Of a stretch of DNA of 64,000 bases, positions 19,163 to 33,300 are shown one piece after another. Position numbers and translations under genes: made by a program. The notes under the pieces are model-generated. The model searched no databases. It worked only from the letters and a program-made list of their open reading frames with translations, and was not told the DNA's origin. The first letter of the stretch is position 1, and each line of letters begins with the position of its first letter. This DNA comes from an uncultured Ferrovum sp. (GTDB lineage: Bacteria > Pseudomonadota > Gammaproteobacteria > Burkholderiales > Ferrovaceae), in contig CAITLJ010000021.1 of the NCBI GenBank assembly GCA_903893215.1, positions 1 to 64,000 of the forward strand. Reading direction: 5' to 3'.

Positions 19163-19630
19163 ATGACTGTCAAGTTCACCCTTAACGGCATCGCCGTGAC
19201 CGCCAAGTCCGACGCCGACACCCCGCTGCTTTGGGTGATCCGCGACGAACTCGGTCTGACAGGCACCAAGTTCGGCTGTGGTGCCGGCCTGTGCGGTGCG
19301 TGCACCGTACACCTTGGCGGGCAGGCCATCCGCGCCTGTCAGACACCGCTTTCCACCGTCGACGGCAAAGACATCCGCACCGTGGAATCGCTGTCCAAAG
19401 ACAACTCTCACCCCTTGCAGAAAGCCTGGATCGCTCATCAGGTACCGCAGTGCGGCTACTGCCAGTCTGGCCAGTTGATGAGCGCGGCCGCCCTGCTGGC
19501 CACCAACCATCAGCCCTCGGACGCCGATATCGATTCCGCCATGAACGGCAACATCTGCCGCTGCGGCACCTACAACCGTATCCGGGCCGCCATCAAGGAC
19601 GCTGCTGCGGAGATGCGCGCCAGCGCCTGA
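19163..19630 (+). CDS. Orphan [2Fe-2S] small subunit of a molybdo-hydroxylase (IorA/CoxS/XdhC-type iron-sulfur subunit)
   Basis: The 155-residue protein has both domains of xanthine-oxidase-family small subunits. A plant-type ferredoxin domain has C-GAGLCGAC...C (residues about 39-62), and a four-helix domain has CGYCQSGQ near 101 and CRCGTY near 136. All eight cluster Cys appear in place. It resembles isoquinoline 1-oxidoreductase alpha or aldehyde dehydrogenase iron-sulfur subunits. In every such enzyme the electrons come from a large molybdopterin subunit, yet none is encoded nearby; neighbours are a LOG gene and thrB. The partner must be elsewhere, or the protein has another use. Confidence 0.9.
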   Translation: MTVKFTLNGIAVTAKSDADTPLLWVIRDELGLTGTKFGCGAGLCGACTVHLGGQAIRACQTPLSTVDGKDIRTVESLSKDNSHPLQKAWIAHQVPQCGYCQSGQLMSAAALLATNHQPSDADIDSAMNGNICRCGTYNRIRAAIKDAAAEMRASA

Positions 19631-19643
19631 CCCGGCCGGTTCC

Positions 19644-20585
19644 ATGGCAGTCTTTACTCCGGTCGGCATGACCGAACTGCAAACGTGGTTGCAACAGTTT
19701 TCGCTGGGACAGGCGCAATCGCTGGAGGGTATTTCTTCCGGCATCGAGAACACCAACTATTTCGTCAGTACCGGACAGGGCGAGTTCGTGCTGACCCTGT
19801 TCGAAAAACTCACGTCTGCAGAATTGCCGTTTTATCTCGGCCTGATGGACCATCTGGCCCAGGCCGGTTTGCCCTGCCCCAGCCCGGCGCGTGCAGCCAA
19901 TGGCGACCTGTTTGCGCCACTCAATGGCAAGCCTGCGTCGCTGGTCACGCGCCTGCAGGGTCGTTCGGTGATGCAGCCCGAACCCGCCCATTGCGCGGCT
20001 ATCGGCACCATGACCGCCCGACTGCATCTGGCAGCAGCCGATTACCCGGCCATCCAGGACAATCCGCGCGGACCGCGCTGGTGGGCGCGCACGGCTCCGC
20101 AGGTGATGCCGTTCATGCCAGCGGCAGAGCAGGCATTGCTTGCCGATGAACTCGAAGTGCAACTCACCCATCGTCTCGACCCCCTGCCACGCGGCGTGGT
20201 GCATGCCGACCTGTTCCGTGACAACGTATTGTTTGACGGCATGGAGGTGGGTGGGGTGATCGACTTCTACTTTGCCGGGGGCGATGCCTGGCTGTTCGAT
20301 CTTGCCGTGGTGGTGAATGACTGGGGCATCGACCCGCAGGCGAGACATCTTCCGGCGCATTGCCAGGCCCTGCTCGATGCCTATCAGGCAGTGCGCCCGC
20401 TCACCGACGCCGAACGACGCTGCTGGCCGACCATGCTGCGCGCTGCCGCATTGCGCTTCTGGCTGTCACGCCTGTATGACCTGCATTTGCCGCGCGTCGG
20501 CGAACTGATCCACCCACACGATCCGTCGCGCTTCCGCGACGTGCTCACACTGCACCGCGAAGGCAAGCTCCAGTGGAACCTGTAA
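19644..20585 (+). CDS. thrB: Homoserine kinase (type II, aminoglycoside-phosphotransferase fold)
   Basis: The 313-residue kinase phosphorylates homoserine on the way to threonine. The start MAVFTPV and SGIENTNYFVST near residue 32 are typical of this ThrB type. The catalytic loop VVHADLFRDN (Asp and Asn, near 188) and VIDFYFAGGD near 207 supply the metal-binding residues. It starts 13 nt after the [2Fe-2S] gene, probably on the same transcript, and its 3' end overlaps the next gene by 13 nt. Confidence 0.94.
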   Translation: MAVFTPVGMTELQTWLQQFSLGQAQSLEGISSGIENTNYFVSTGQGEFVLTLFEKLTSAELPFYLGLMDHLAQAGLPCPSPARAANGDLFAPLNGKPASLVTRLQGRSVMQPEPAHCAAIGTMTARLHLAAADYPAIQDNPRGPRWWARTAPQVMPFMPAAEQALLADELEVQLTHRLDPLPRGVVHADLFRDNVLFDGMEVGGVIDFYFAGGDAWLFDLAVVVNDWGIDPQARHLPAHCQALLDAYQAVRPLTDAERRCWPTMLRAAALRFWLSRLYDLHLPRVGELIHPHDPSRFRDVLTLHREGKLQWNL

Positions 20586-21487
20586 GCGTAGAACCCCCCA
20601 CTCCAATGGTCCTGCTGCCCATGGCCACGCCGGTGCCCGTACCGGCCCTGCATGGGCTGCGCTGGTTGCAGGAGGGCTTCCGGTTGTTCACGGCGCAACC
20701 GGGACGCTGGCTGATGGTGCTTGCGCTGTGGATGACCGTGATGCTGATCGTGCCATTGCTGGTCGGCGCCGCGCTGGAAGACACCCGCCGCGTCGCACTT
20801 CTGGCGCTCAAACCGGTTGGCATGGACGACACCCTGAGCGGGTTGCTCGGCATCCTGCCGGTATTAGGCCCCCTCGCCACCGTCCTGATGCTGCCGCTGA
20901 TTTTTTCGGGTCTGATGGTGTGCTGCTCGGCTGTGGCGAAGGGCGAATCGCTGCATCCACGGCTGTTGTTCGCCGCCCTGCAGCGCGACCCGTCGCGCCT
21001 CGTGACAGTGGGCGGCATCAATGCAATAGGACAAATACTGATGGCGGAAGCGATCGCCTGGTTTGTGCAGGATCAGGTCGGCGACCTCGACTTCAACATT
21101 CCGGCCGGACCGGGCGCCGCGCAGGCCACGGCCGCGTTGCTCGAAAAACTGAGTCAGCTTTCCCCGCTGGTATTGCCGGTGCTGGTGCTGCAAACCCTGT
21201 TGATGGCGGCCTTGTGGTTCACCCCGCCACTGCTGGTGTTCCATAACATGACGGCCCTGCAGGCGGTGCGTGCCAGCCTGCAGGGCTGCGCCCGTAACAT
21301 CGGCGCGTTGTCACTGTATTCGCTGGGCGTGGCGGTGATGCTGTCACTGGTGGGTGCGCTCACCCTGTCAGCAGGCACCAGCGTGGTGTTCGCGATCATT
21401 GCCCTGCTGGTGCTGGGTACTGCATTGACGACCATGATCGCATCGCTGTACGTATCCTACTGCGACATCTTTCAGCCACACGGCTGA
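20573..21487 (+). CDS. BPSS1780-family membrane protein of unknown function
   Basis: This 304-residue integral membrane protein has about six hydrophobic helices. The GLRWLQEGFRLFTAQPGRWL segment (about residue 28-47) and a later ASLQGCARNIGAL repeat are typical of the BPSS1780 family, widespread in Betaproteobacteria and without a defined function. The GTG start at 20573 overlaps thrB; an ATG at 20606 is possible but has no ribosome site. Linkage after thrB is common in this class. Confidence 0.78.
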   Translation: MEPVSVEPPTPMVLLPMATPVPVPALHGLRWLQEGFRLFTAQPGRWLMVLALWMTVMLIVPLLVGAALEDTRRVALLALKPVGMDDTLSGLLGILPVLGPLATVLMLPLIFSGLMVCCSAVAKGESLHPRLLFAALQRDPSRLVTVGGINAIGQILMAEAIAWFVQDQVGDLDFNIPAGPGAAQATAALLEKLSQLSPLVLPVLVLQTLLMAALWFTPPLLVFHNMTALQAVRASLQGCARNIGALSLYSLGVAVMLSLVGALTLSAGTSVVFAIIALLVLGTALTTMIASLYVSYCDIFQPHG

Positions 21488-22222
21488 TCAAAGGATTGGC
21501 TGGTTGACGCGCCGCATCAGCGCCTCGGCCGTTTCCTTGCGCTCGCTGTACCGATCCAGCAGGCAGGGGGCGGCATCCCGCGTCAGCCAGGTGAACTTGA
21601 CCAGTTCCTCCATCACGTCGACCAGCCGGTCATAGTACGGCGATGGCTTCATCCGGCCAGCCTCGTCGAATTCCTGGAAGGCCTTCGCCACGGAAGACTG
21701 GTTGGGGATGGTCAGCAACCGCATCCAGCGCCCGAGCAAGCGCAACTGGTTTACCGCATTGAACGACTGTGAGCCGCCACATACCTGAATCACGGCCAGC
21801 GTCTTGCCCTGCGTAGGACGCACTGCCCCCAGCGACAGCGGAATCCAGTCGATCTGCGCCTTCATGATTCCGGTCATGGCGCCGTGCCGTTCTGGCGAAG
21901 ACCACACCATGCCCTCGCACCACTGCACCAGTTCGCGCAACTCGACCACCTTGGGATGGGTGTCCGCCGCATCATCCGGCAGCGGCAGTCCGCCAGGATT
22001 GAAGATCCGCACCTCACCGCCCATGGCGGTCAGCAAACGGCCGGCCTCCTCCACCATCAGGCGACTGAACGAGCGTTCGCGCAGCGAACCATACAACAGC
22101 AAAAACCGGGGGGCATGCCGGGACGGACTGGCGAGACCAAGCGCCGCCGGCCCGGGCGCGCGATACAGTGCCGGATCCACCTGAAAGGGCAGCTCCACTT
22201 GGGAACTCGTGATGTCACTCAT
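21488..22222 (-). CDS. arsH: ArsH-type NADPH-dependent FMN reductase
   Basis: The 244-residue protein has the ArsH-specific blocks [16 protein letters not shown] near residue 41, [20 protein letters not shown] near 107 and [19 protein letters not shown] near 149. ArsH oxidises trivalent methylated arsenicals or reduces quinones and azo compounds. Here it stands alone: no arsR, arsB or arsC is near, and the convergent neighbour ends exactly where it ends. The upstream minus-strand spacer holds TGGTCA-17-TACAAA as a possible promoter. Confidence 0.9.
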   Translation of the reverse strand: MSDITSSQVELPFQVDPALYRAPGPAALGLASPSRHAPRFLLLYGSLRERSFSRLMVEEAGRLLTAMGGEVRIFNPGGLPLPDDAADTHPKVVELRELVQWCEGMVWSSPERHGAMTGIMKAQIDWIPLSLGAVRPTQGKTLAVIQVCGGSQSFNAVNQLRLLGRWMRLLTIPNQSSVAKAFQEFDEAGRMKPSPYYDRLVDVMEELVKFTWLTRDAAPCLLDRYSERKETAEALMRRVNQPIL

Positions 22223-22293
22223 GTCGTGTGTACCTTTACCTGTCCTGGTTTGTAACAGCCTTTGCTGCGATTGACCACGCCCTCAGGCCACCT

Positions 22294-24888
22294 TCAGCCC
22301 GGCGCGCCGCGCGGCTTGGCGCGCGCGGTGGGCGGCGCCGCCAGCGGGTCTTCCGGCCAAGGGTGTCTGGGGTAGCGCCCCTTCATGTCCTTCATCACTT
22401 CGCGCCACGATCCGCGCCAGAAACCGGGAAGATCGCGCGTGGTCTGGATCGGTCGATGCGCCGGAGAAAGCAGCAGCAACAACAGCGGGATACGGCCGCC
22501 ACCGACAGAAGGATGGCGATCCATACCAAACAATTCCTGCACGCGAATCGACAGTGCCGGTCCGTTTTCAGCGGCATAGTCAATCGGATGACGGTTACCA
22601 GTGGGCGCCTCGAAATGCGAGGGCAACAAGGCCTCGATCTGCTGCCGTTGCGCGTAAGGCAGCAGCAGGTCGAGCGCTTGCCCAAGATCCTGCGCCGACA
22701 CCTCCTGCAGCGCGGTCTTGCCAAACAGCGCGGGGGCCAGCCAGTCGCCGACACTGGACCGCAAGGCCTGGTCGGACAAGTCCGGCCAGTCAGCCCCCAG
22801 CCGTGCACGCAGGAAGCGCGCGCGCTCCAGAGTGGCCGTCTGCTCACGTGACCACGGAAGGCGATCCAGCCCCAGCGTCGCCAGCCCCTCGGCAAGGACC
22901 CGGCTCACCACCGCCGGATCAGACGAGGCCACCGGTTCATCCGCCAGCAACAAGGAATGATAAGCCACCACCCGGCGCACCCGCACCGAGGCAGAGGCCG
23001 CGTCAAACTGCGCCCGCTCGCCATGCTCCAGATGGCCGGAAAAATGCAGCAGCAGGTCGTCGCGATCCAGCCTGGCCGCCAGACGGATACGTGACCGGGC
23101 CGCCACGCCGGTCAGGTTGGCAACCACAATCCAGGGCGCCTGCGCCAGTGATTCATGCGGCTCGACCGCGCCACCGCGCCCGTTGGCCAGTCGAAAGTGT
23201 CCGCGCGCGCCCCGCGCCTGCGCCACCCGGTCCGGGTAGGCACGCGCCAGATGCAGGCCCACCGGCAAGGGCGGCTTTGCAGCGCCAGCGACAGAAACGG
23301 CCTTGGTCACCTGCGCCGGATGAACAGCACCAGACTGGCAGTCACCTGACCGGCCACCAGCCTGCAGCGCAGCCGTCGCAATAGGCGCCGGCGTTCCAGC
23401 CATCTGCGCCAGACGCCGCGCCAATTCGCGGCCTTCCTCGGCGCGTGGCGAGCGGTCCCGCTGCAGGTGATCCAGACGGGCCTCCAGATCGACCGCATCG
23501 CCGCCCAGACCAGGCGTCGAGACCAGTACCGCAACCAACGCCGCGGTCGCGGCATCGCCATCGCGCGCAGCCGCCAGCACCATGTGCGCCAGCCGCGGAT
23601 GCAGCGGCAGGCGCGACAGGGCGCGCCCTGCCGATGTGATGTGACCGGCCAGATCCAGCGCGTCGAGTGACTGCAGCAACTCGACGGCCTCTGCCCACGC
23701 CGCTTTGGGCGGCTGATCGAGGAAGGCCAGCGCACCCGGGTCCAGCACCCCCCAGGCGGCCAGATCGAGCACCAGGTCGGCCAGATCCGCTTCCAGGATG
23801 GCGGGGCGATCAAAGGGCAGGAGGGTGGTCGTCTGCCCCTCCGGCCAGAGGCGATAACATACGCCCGGTGCGGTCCGACCGGCCCGACCGCGACGCTGGT
23901 CTGCGCTGGCACGCGTCACGCGCACCGTCTCCAGCCGCGTCAGCCCGGTCGCCGGCTCGTAACGCGGCACGCGCGACAGGCCACCGTCAATCACCACGCG
24001 GACATCCTCGATGGTGAGCGAAGTTTCAGCGATCGAGGTGGCCAGCACCACCTTGCGCCGCCCAGGTGCCGCGGGCAGGATGGCACGGTCCTGAGCGCGG
24101 GCATCCAGCGATCCATGCAAGGGCGTGACATCGATATCGTCAGACAGTCGATCCTGCAGCCCCTCCCCCACCCGGCGGATTTCGGCCTGGCCCGGAAGGA
24201 ACACCAGCAGCGAACCCGACTGTTCGCGCGTGGCGCGACGGATCACCGCCACCACGTGATCGTCCCAGCGCGCCGCCGGATCCGCTGGCGCGTACAGGGT
24301 GTCGACGGCAAACGCCCTACCCTCGCTGACGATCACCGGCGCCGCGCCATGCGCACCCGTCGTCGAAGCCGCCGCGCCACCCAGCAAGGCAGCCACGCGC
24401 GCACCATCGAGGGTAGCCGACATCACCAACAAGCGCAGGTCCTCGCGCAGGGCCAACGCATCAAGCGCCAGTGCCAGGCCAAAGTCGCCGTCCAGGCTGC
24501 GCTCATGGAATTCATCGAACACTACGGCAGCCACACCCTTCAGCTCCGGGTCATCCAGGATCATCCGGGTGAACACGCCCTCGGTCACCACTTCGATGCG
24601 CGTGCGGCCAGACACACGACTGTCCAGCCGAACCCGGTAGCCCACCGTCTCACCGACCGCCTCGCCAAGCAGTCCGGCCATCACGCGTGCTGCCGCGCGC
24701 GCCGCCAGACGCCGCGGCTCCAGCATCACGATGCGCCCCTCGCCACGCCAGGCGGCCGTGAGCAGCGCCAGCGGCACCCGGGTGGTCTTGCCCGCGCCCG
24801 GCGCGGCCACCAGCACGGCGCGCCGATGTTCGGCCAAGGCTTGCAGCACATCCGGCAGGACCAGGTCGATCGGCAGGCCGGCGGTCAT
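22294..24888 (-). CDS. hrpB: ATP-dependent RNA helicase HrpB
   Basis: HrpB is a DEAH-type helicase. The 864-residue protein has Walker A AAPGAGKTT near residue 30, DEFH box VVFDEFHERS near 122, SAT near 155, ATSIAETSLTIEDV near 285 and QRRGRAGR near 332. A helicase-associated region and the HrpB C-terminal domain follow, with DLLLPYAQRQQIEALLPSHFEAP near 770. ATG 24888 reproduces the family N terminus; the frame is open a little further upstream. It sits 84 nt downstream of uvrD. Its cellular role is poorly known in general. Confidence 0.93.
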   Translation of the reverse strand: MTAGLPIDLVLPDVLQALAEHRRAVLVAAPGAGKTTRVPLALLTAAWRGEGRIVMLEPRRLAARAAARVMAGLLGEAVGETVGYRVRLDSRVSGRTRIEVVTEGVFTRMILDDPELKGVAAVVFDEFHERSLDGDFGLALALDALALREDLRLLVMSATLDGARVAALLGGAAASTTGAHGAAPVIVSEGRAFAVDTLYAPADPAARWDDHVVAVIRRATREQSGSLLVFLPGQAEIRRVGEGLQDRLSDDIDVTPLHGSLDARAQDRAILPAAPGRRKVVLATSIAETSLTIEDVRVVIDGGLSRVPRYEPATGLTRLETVRVTRASADQRRGRAGRTAPGVCYRLWPEGQTTTLLPFDRPAILEADLADLVLDLAAWGVLDPGALAFLDQPPKAAWAEAVELLQSLDALDLAGHITSAGRALSRLPLHPRLAHMVLAAARDGDAATAALVAVLVSTPGLGGDAVDLEARLDHLQRDRSPRAEEGRELARRLAQMAGTPAPIATAALQAGGRSGDCQSGAVHPAQVTKAVSVAGAAKPPLPVGLHLARAYPDRVAQARGARGHFRLANGRGGAVEPHESLAQAPWIVVANLTGVAARSRIRLAARLDRDDLLLHFSGHLEHGERAQFDAASASVRVRRVVAYHSLLLADEPVASSDPAVVSRVLAEGLATLGLDRLPWSREQTATLERARFLRARLGADWPDLSDQALRSSVGDWLAPALFGKTALQEVSAQDLGQALDLLLPYAQRQQIEALLPSHFEAPTGNRHPIDYAAENGPALSIRVQELFGMDRHPSVGGGRIPLLLLLLSPAHRPIQTTRDLPGFWRGSWREVMKDMKGRYPRHPWPEDPLAAPPTARAKPRGAPG

Positions 24889-24972
24889 GGCACCGCGCCC
24901 CCTTCCGTCATCGCGCGGCCGTTGCAAACCGCGGCAAAGGCCGCTACCGTCCGGCATCCCATGGCCGGTGGC

Positions 24973-27165
<2,193 letters not shown>

Positions 27166-27205
27166 TCGTGCCATTATACGGGCTGTCGAAAGGATCACCG
27201 CGCCC

Positions 27206-27787
27206 ATGACTTTCCCGGAACTGCAGCATCAGATCTCCGCCTACGGCTATTACGCCGTGCTGGTGGGAGCGATCGTGGAAGGGGAAACCATCCTGATGCT
27301 GGCTGCCGCGGCCGCCGCCAGCGGCCTGCTCGACATCCGGCTGGTGTTGCTGTGTTCCACCGTCTCGGCCACCGTGGGCGACAACCTGTATTTCTGGCTG
27401 GGCCGTCTGCAGGGCAAGCTGTTGCTGCGCTGGTTTCCGGCCCTGACACCGCGCATGGCCCGCTTCAATGCCCTGCTCGACCGCTGGCAGACCCCGTTGA
27501 TCGTGCTGCTGCGCTTTCTGTATGGCCTGCGTACGGTGGGGCCGATGGCGGTGGGCATGAGCCATATGTCTGCGCTGCGCTTCCTGCTGATCGATGCCTT
27601 CAGCGCTTTCCTGTGGACCTGCGTGTTCTCTGCGCTGGGTTATTTCCTCGGCAAACAGCTGATGCCGTATTTCGCCCAACCGGGCGCGCTGCGCGCCGTG
27701 CTGATGCCGGTGCTCGGCGCAGCTCTGTTGGTGGCGGTCCTGGTCTACGTGTGGCGGCGCGCGCGCCGGCGGGCGGTGATTGCCTGA
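27206..27787 (+). CDS. DedA/SNARE-associated (VTT) family membrane protein
   Basis: The 193-residue protein is a DedA-family inner-membrane protein. It has EGETILMLAAAAAA near residue 24, GDNLYFWLGRLQGK near 54 and RFLYGLRTVGPMAVGMSHM near 97, the VTT core with its conserved Arg and Gly. Two or three C-terminal helices end in a highly basic tail. Some DedA members recycle lipid carriers such as undecaprenyl phosphate; assignment to that role is not possible here. ATG 27206 is used; longer frames run antisense through uvrD. Confidence 0.9.
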   Translation: MTFPELQHQISAYGYYAVLVGAIVEGETILMLAAAAAASGLLDIRLVLLCSTVSATVGDNLYFWLGRLQGKLLLRWFPALTPRMARFNALLDRWQTPLIVLLRFLYGLRTVGPMAVGMSHMSALRFLLIDAFSAFLWTCVFSALGYFLGKQLMPYFAQPGALRAVLMPVLGAALLVAVLVYVWRRARRRAVIA

Positions 27788-27862
27788 CGGCAGTGCCGAC
27801 GGCCCTTGCGTGCCCCGGGCGGCCGGCATTCTTTCCCCGTTTGCCGGCTTGCGAACAAATGC

Positions 27863-27890
27863 TTGTCGGTGCAACGGCTTGTGCTATCCT
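27863..27890 (+). promoter_or_regulatory. Candidate promoter of rhlE
   Basis: TTGTCG (27863-27868) and TATCCT (27885-27890) are spaced 16 nt. Initiation near 27897 would give a 5' leader of about 120 nt. Between dedA and rhlE (27788-28015) no small gene is evident. Confidence 0.5.
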
Positions 27891-27967
27891 GCAGTTCTAA
27901 TACGACCACACCCCCCTCGCTGTCGCCCTGACTTGGGAGCCGACGGCCTGACTGAAAGTCCCCCAAC

Positions 27968-27998
27968 AAGCAGACGCCGGTGGTCGAGCGTCCTGCTT
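27968..27998 (+). promoter_or_regulatory. Hairpin in the rhlE 5' leader
   Basis: AAGCAG-ACGC (27968-27977) pairs with GCGT-C-CTGCTT (27988-27998), a 10-bp stem with one bulged C and a 10-nt loop. It ends 17 nt before the rhlE ATG, just before the AGCGGAG ribosome site. Leaders of cold-shock helicase mRNAs are often structured; regulation here is inferred. Confidence 0.4.
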
Positions 27999-28015
27999 CA
28001 GTCAAGCGGAGTTAC

Positions 28016-30103
28016 ATGAATTCTTTCGCCTCCCTCGGGCTCTCCGAGGCTATTGTGCGTGCGGTCGCCGAAAAAGGTTACACCGAACCCACCCCCATTC
28101 AGGCTGAAGCCATTCCGGCCATCCTTGCCGGACATGACCTGATGGCCGGCGCCCAGACCGGCACAGGCAAGACGGCAGGCTTCACCCTGCCGATCCTGCA
28201 GAAGTTGTCGCTCACCCCCAACGACGGGCCCACGGGCCCCATCCGTGTGCTGGTGTTGGCACCCACCCGGGAACTGGCTGCACAGGTGGAAGAGTCCGTG
28301 CGGGTTTACGGACGCTATCTACCGGTCACCTCGATGACCCTGTTTGGCGGTGTCGGCATCAACCCGCAGATCGATCGCCTGCGCAAACGCGTGGACATCG
28401 TGGTGGCCACCCCGGGCCGGCTGCTCGATCACGTGGGGCAGCGAACAATTGACCTGTCCAGGGTCGAAATGCTGGTGCTCGACGAAGCCGACCGCATGCT
28501 CGACATGGGCTTTATCCGTGACATCCGCAAGATCCTCGCACTGTTGCCGGCACAGCGGCAAAACCTGCTGTTCTCTGCCACCTTTTCGGGCGAGATCCGC
28601 CACCTGGCCGATGGCCTGCTGCATCAGCCCAAGCTGATCCAGGTGACGCCGGAAAACGCCACGGTGGACGCCATCGTGCAGAAAGCTTACGCGGTGGATC
28701 GCGAACGCAAGCGTGAACTGCTCACCAAACTGATCCAGGACCACGACTGGTTTCAGGTGCTCGTCTTCACCCGCACCAAGCACGGTGCCAACCGGCTGGC
28801 ACAGCAGTTGTCCGCTGCGGATATTCCGGCCCTGGCCATTCACGGCAACAAAAGCCAGTCCGCGCGCACGCGCGCGCTGAGCGAATTCAAGAGTGGCACC
28901 TTGCGTGTGCTGGTGGCCACCGACATTGCGGCGCGCGGCATCGACATCAAGGAATTGCCACACGTAGTCAATTTTGACCTGCCGAACGTGCCCGAAGACT
29001 ATGTCCACCGCATTGGCCGCACCGGTCGCGCCGGTTCGGACGGTGCCGCCGTGTCGCTGATCTGCGTGGATGACGTCGGCCTGCTGCGCGACATCGAGCG
29101 CTTCACCGGCAACACCATCAAGGTGGAAGTGCTGGAAGGCTTCGAGCCCGACCCCAACGCCAAGGCCGAACCGATCAAGGGCGTGCGTGGCAATAGTGGT
29201 CGCGAAGGTGCCCCCGCGCGCAGCCCCAAACCGGCACGCCGCGCACCCCGCCCGGCTCAGGCGGCCGAGGCAGGCAATGGCGAACAGGCCAGCCTGCCGG
29301 TGGATGGCCAGCCTGCAGTCAACGGCGAAGCGGCGGAAGGTGAGCGCGGCGGGCGCAACAACCGCCGCCGCCGCGGTCAGCGGGGACGCGGAGCGCCGGA
29401 AGGCGCTGCAGCAGTCAATGCCGATGGTACGCCGGTGGTTCAGGCACCACGCCCAGCCCGACCGCAGGGTCAGGGACAGGGACAGGCAGCCCGTCCGCCA
29501 CGCGCACGCGGCAATGGGGCGCCGGGCCAAGGCCAGCCGCGTGGCGCCGGCCAGCGCGGCGCTGGCCAGAACCAAGGCCAAGGCCAAGGCCAAGGCCAGG
29601 GTCAGGGTCAGCGCGCCCAGCGTGGTCGTGGCAATGCCAACGGCAATGTGCTGCGCGACGAGACACCCCACCGCAGCCGCTACGAGAACGGCGGCCAGCC
29701 ACTCGACAATGCCAACCGTTCACCCGCCGTGTTGGCCGGTGGTCGCGACCGCCCCAATCGTGGCGGTGGCTTTGGTGGTCGTGGCCGTGGTGCAGCACCA
29801 GTGACTTTCGACCCGAGTCGCCCGCCCGCGCCATCAGAAATCGTGGCTGTGCTGCAGGGCAAGCGCCCGAGCATGATTGATGGCATTCCCGAAGAAGACC
29901 GTCGCGAGCTCGGCCTGATCCAGCGCGCAGCCGGCAACGGCGGTAATGGCAACGGTGGCAATGGCAACGGCGGGCAGAAGCGCGGCAACGGCAACAACAA
30001 GGGCCGCGGCCGCGGCGGCAACCCGAATGGCGGCGCACCGCGGGTGGCTGCCGACCGCCCGCTGCACGAGCGCTTTCCCGGCCTGCCGCGCGACGAGGAC
30101 TGA
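28016..30103 (+). CDS. rhlE: DEAD-box RNA helicase, RhlE type, with long low-complexity C-terminal tail
   Basis: The catalytic core (about residues 1-380) is complete: FASLGLS and [13 protein letters not shown] (Q motif), [46 protein letters not shown] and [10 protein letters not shown]. Such helicases unwind short RNA duplexes in ribosome assembly or mRNA decay. The tail of about 300 residues is rich in Gly, Arg, Gln, Asn, Pro and Ala. It includes arginine clusters, a perfect Gly-Gln alternation and Gly-Asn repeats, and ends [13 protein letters not shown]. Total length of 695 residues is well above the usual 400-500. ATG 28016 has AGCGGAG upstream. Confidence 0.92.
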   Translation: MNSFASLGLSEAIVRAVAEKGYTEPTPIQAEAIPAILAGHDLMAGAQTGTGKTAGFTLPILQKLSLTPNDGPTGPIRVLVLAPTRELAAQVEESVRVYGRYLPVTSMTLFGGVGINPQIDRLRKRVDIVVATPGRLLDHVGQRTIDLSRVEMLVLDEADRMLDMGFIRDIRKILALLPAQRQNLLFSATFSGEIRHLADGLLHQPKLIQVTPENATVDAIVQKAYAVDRERKRELLTKLIQDHDWFQVLVFTRTKHGANRLAQQLSAADIPALAIHGNKSQSARTRALSEFKSGTLRVLVATDIAARGIDIKELPHVVNFDLPNVPEDYVHRIGRTGRAGSDGAAVSLICVDDVGLLRDIERFTGNTIKVEVLEGFEPDPNAKAEPIKGVRGNSGREGAPARSPKPARRAPRPAQAAEAGNGEQASLPVDGQPAVNGEAAEGERGGRNNRRRRGQRGRGAPEGAAAVNADGTPVVQAPRPARPQGQGQGQAARPPRARGNGAPGQGQPRGAGQRGAGQNQGQGQGQGQGQGQRAQRGRGNANGNVLRDETPHRSRYENGGQPLDNANRSPAVLAGGRDRPNRGGGFGGRGRGAAPVTFDPSRPPAPSEIVAVLQGKRPSMIDGIPEEDRRELGLIQRAAGNGGNGNGGNGNGGQKRGNGNNKGRGRGGNPNGGAPRVAADRPLHERFPGLPRDED
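29572..29607 (+). repeat. Hexanucleotide tandem repeat encoding (Gln-Gly)n in rhlE
   Basis: Four exact CCAAGG units (29572-29595) are followed by two variants (CCAGGG, TCAGGG). In frame they encode alternating Gln-Gly in the disordered helicase tail. Unit length of six keeps the frame, so copy-number change would only alter tail length. Confidence 0.85.
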
Positions 30104-30116
30104 CCACACGGTTTGA

Positions 30117-32618
<2,502 letters not shown>

Positions 32619-32647
32619 CACAAGCGACAGCACAAGGAGAAGCGGCC

Positions 32648-33280
32648 ATGGCCGGGCACGACAGTATTCGCAGCAGCCTCGGTCTGCGCGGTTCCCTCTG
32701 GCGACTGCTGGCGGCACTGATGCTGACAGGCCCCGCCGTGCTGGGCATTCCGGGCTGCGGGTTCCATTTGCGCGGTCCGGGCGAACCCCTGCACTTCAGC
32801 CGCCTGCGCATCGAAGGCAACCTGAACGCGCCGATGACCGCAGCGCTGAAGCGCAAGCTTGAGCATTATCCTGGCCTGACCCTGACCGACAAGGCGGACG
32901 ATGCCGATGTCCGGTTGCAGATCAGCAGTGAACAACGCGAACGGGTGATCCTGTCGCTGACCACAGCCGGCCGGGTGCGTGAAGTTACCTTGCGCCAACG
33001 CGTCAAATACCAGATGGTCAATGCGCAGGGCGATCTGCTGGCCAAGCCGGACACCCTGATCTCCGAGCGGGTGCTGTCGACCAACGACACCGACACGCTG
33101 GCCAAGGAAAGCGAAGAGAAACAGATATACCAACAACTGCAGGACGACGCGATCCGCCTGCTCACCCTGCGTCTGCAGGCCCTGCGACTGCCGCAGGCGG
33201 CGGGCGTCATACCCACCGATGTCACCGTTGTCCCGGTCGACGCACCCGGCGTCGAAACCGCGCCGGCCGGTCCGCGCTAA
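32648..33280 (+). CDS. lptE: LPS-assembly lipoprotein LptE
   Basis: LptE plugs the LptD barrel and helps insert lipopolysaccharide in the outer membrane. The 210-residue protein starts with an N-terminal signal of about 38 residues ending IPGCGFHLRG; the Cys with the following GFHLRG is the hallmark of LptE. ATG 32648 has a strong AAGGAG site. Position between leuS and holA is strongly conserved in proteobacteria. Confidence 0.93.
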   Translation: MAGHDSIRSSLGLRGSLWRLLAALMLTGPAVLGIPGCGFHLRGPGEPLHFSRLRIEGNLNAPMTAALKRKLEHYPGLTLTDKADDADVRLQISSEQRERVILSLTTAGRVREVTLRQRVKYQMVNAQGDLLAKPDTLISERVLSTNDTDTLAKESEEKQIYQQLQDDAIRLLTLRLQALRLPQAAGVIPTDVTVVPVDAPGVETAPAGPR

Positions 33281-33300
33281 ACTCCGGAAAGCAAGGTCTG

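Noticed and set aside
22554-23384. Pro/Arg-rich plus-strand frame considered as a gene
   Set aside because: It lies fully antisense to the conserved C-terminal part of hrpB and shows only shadow-type composition.
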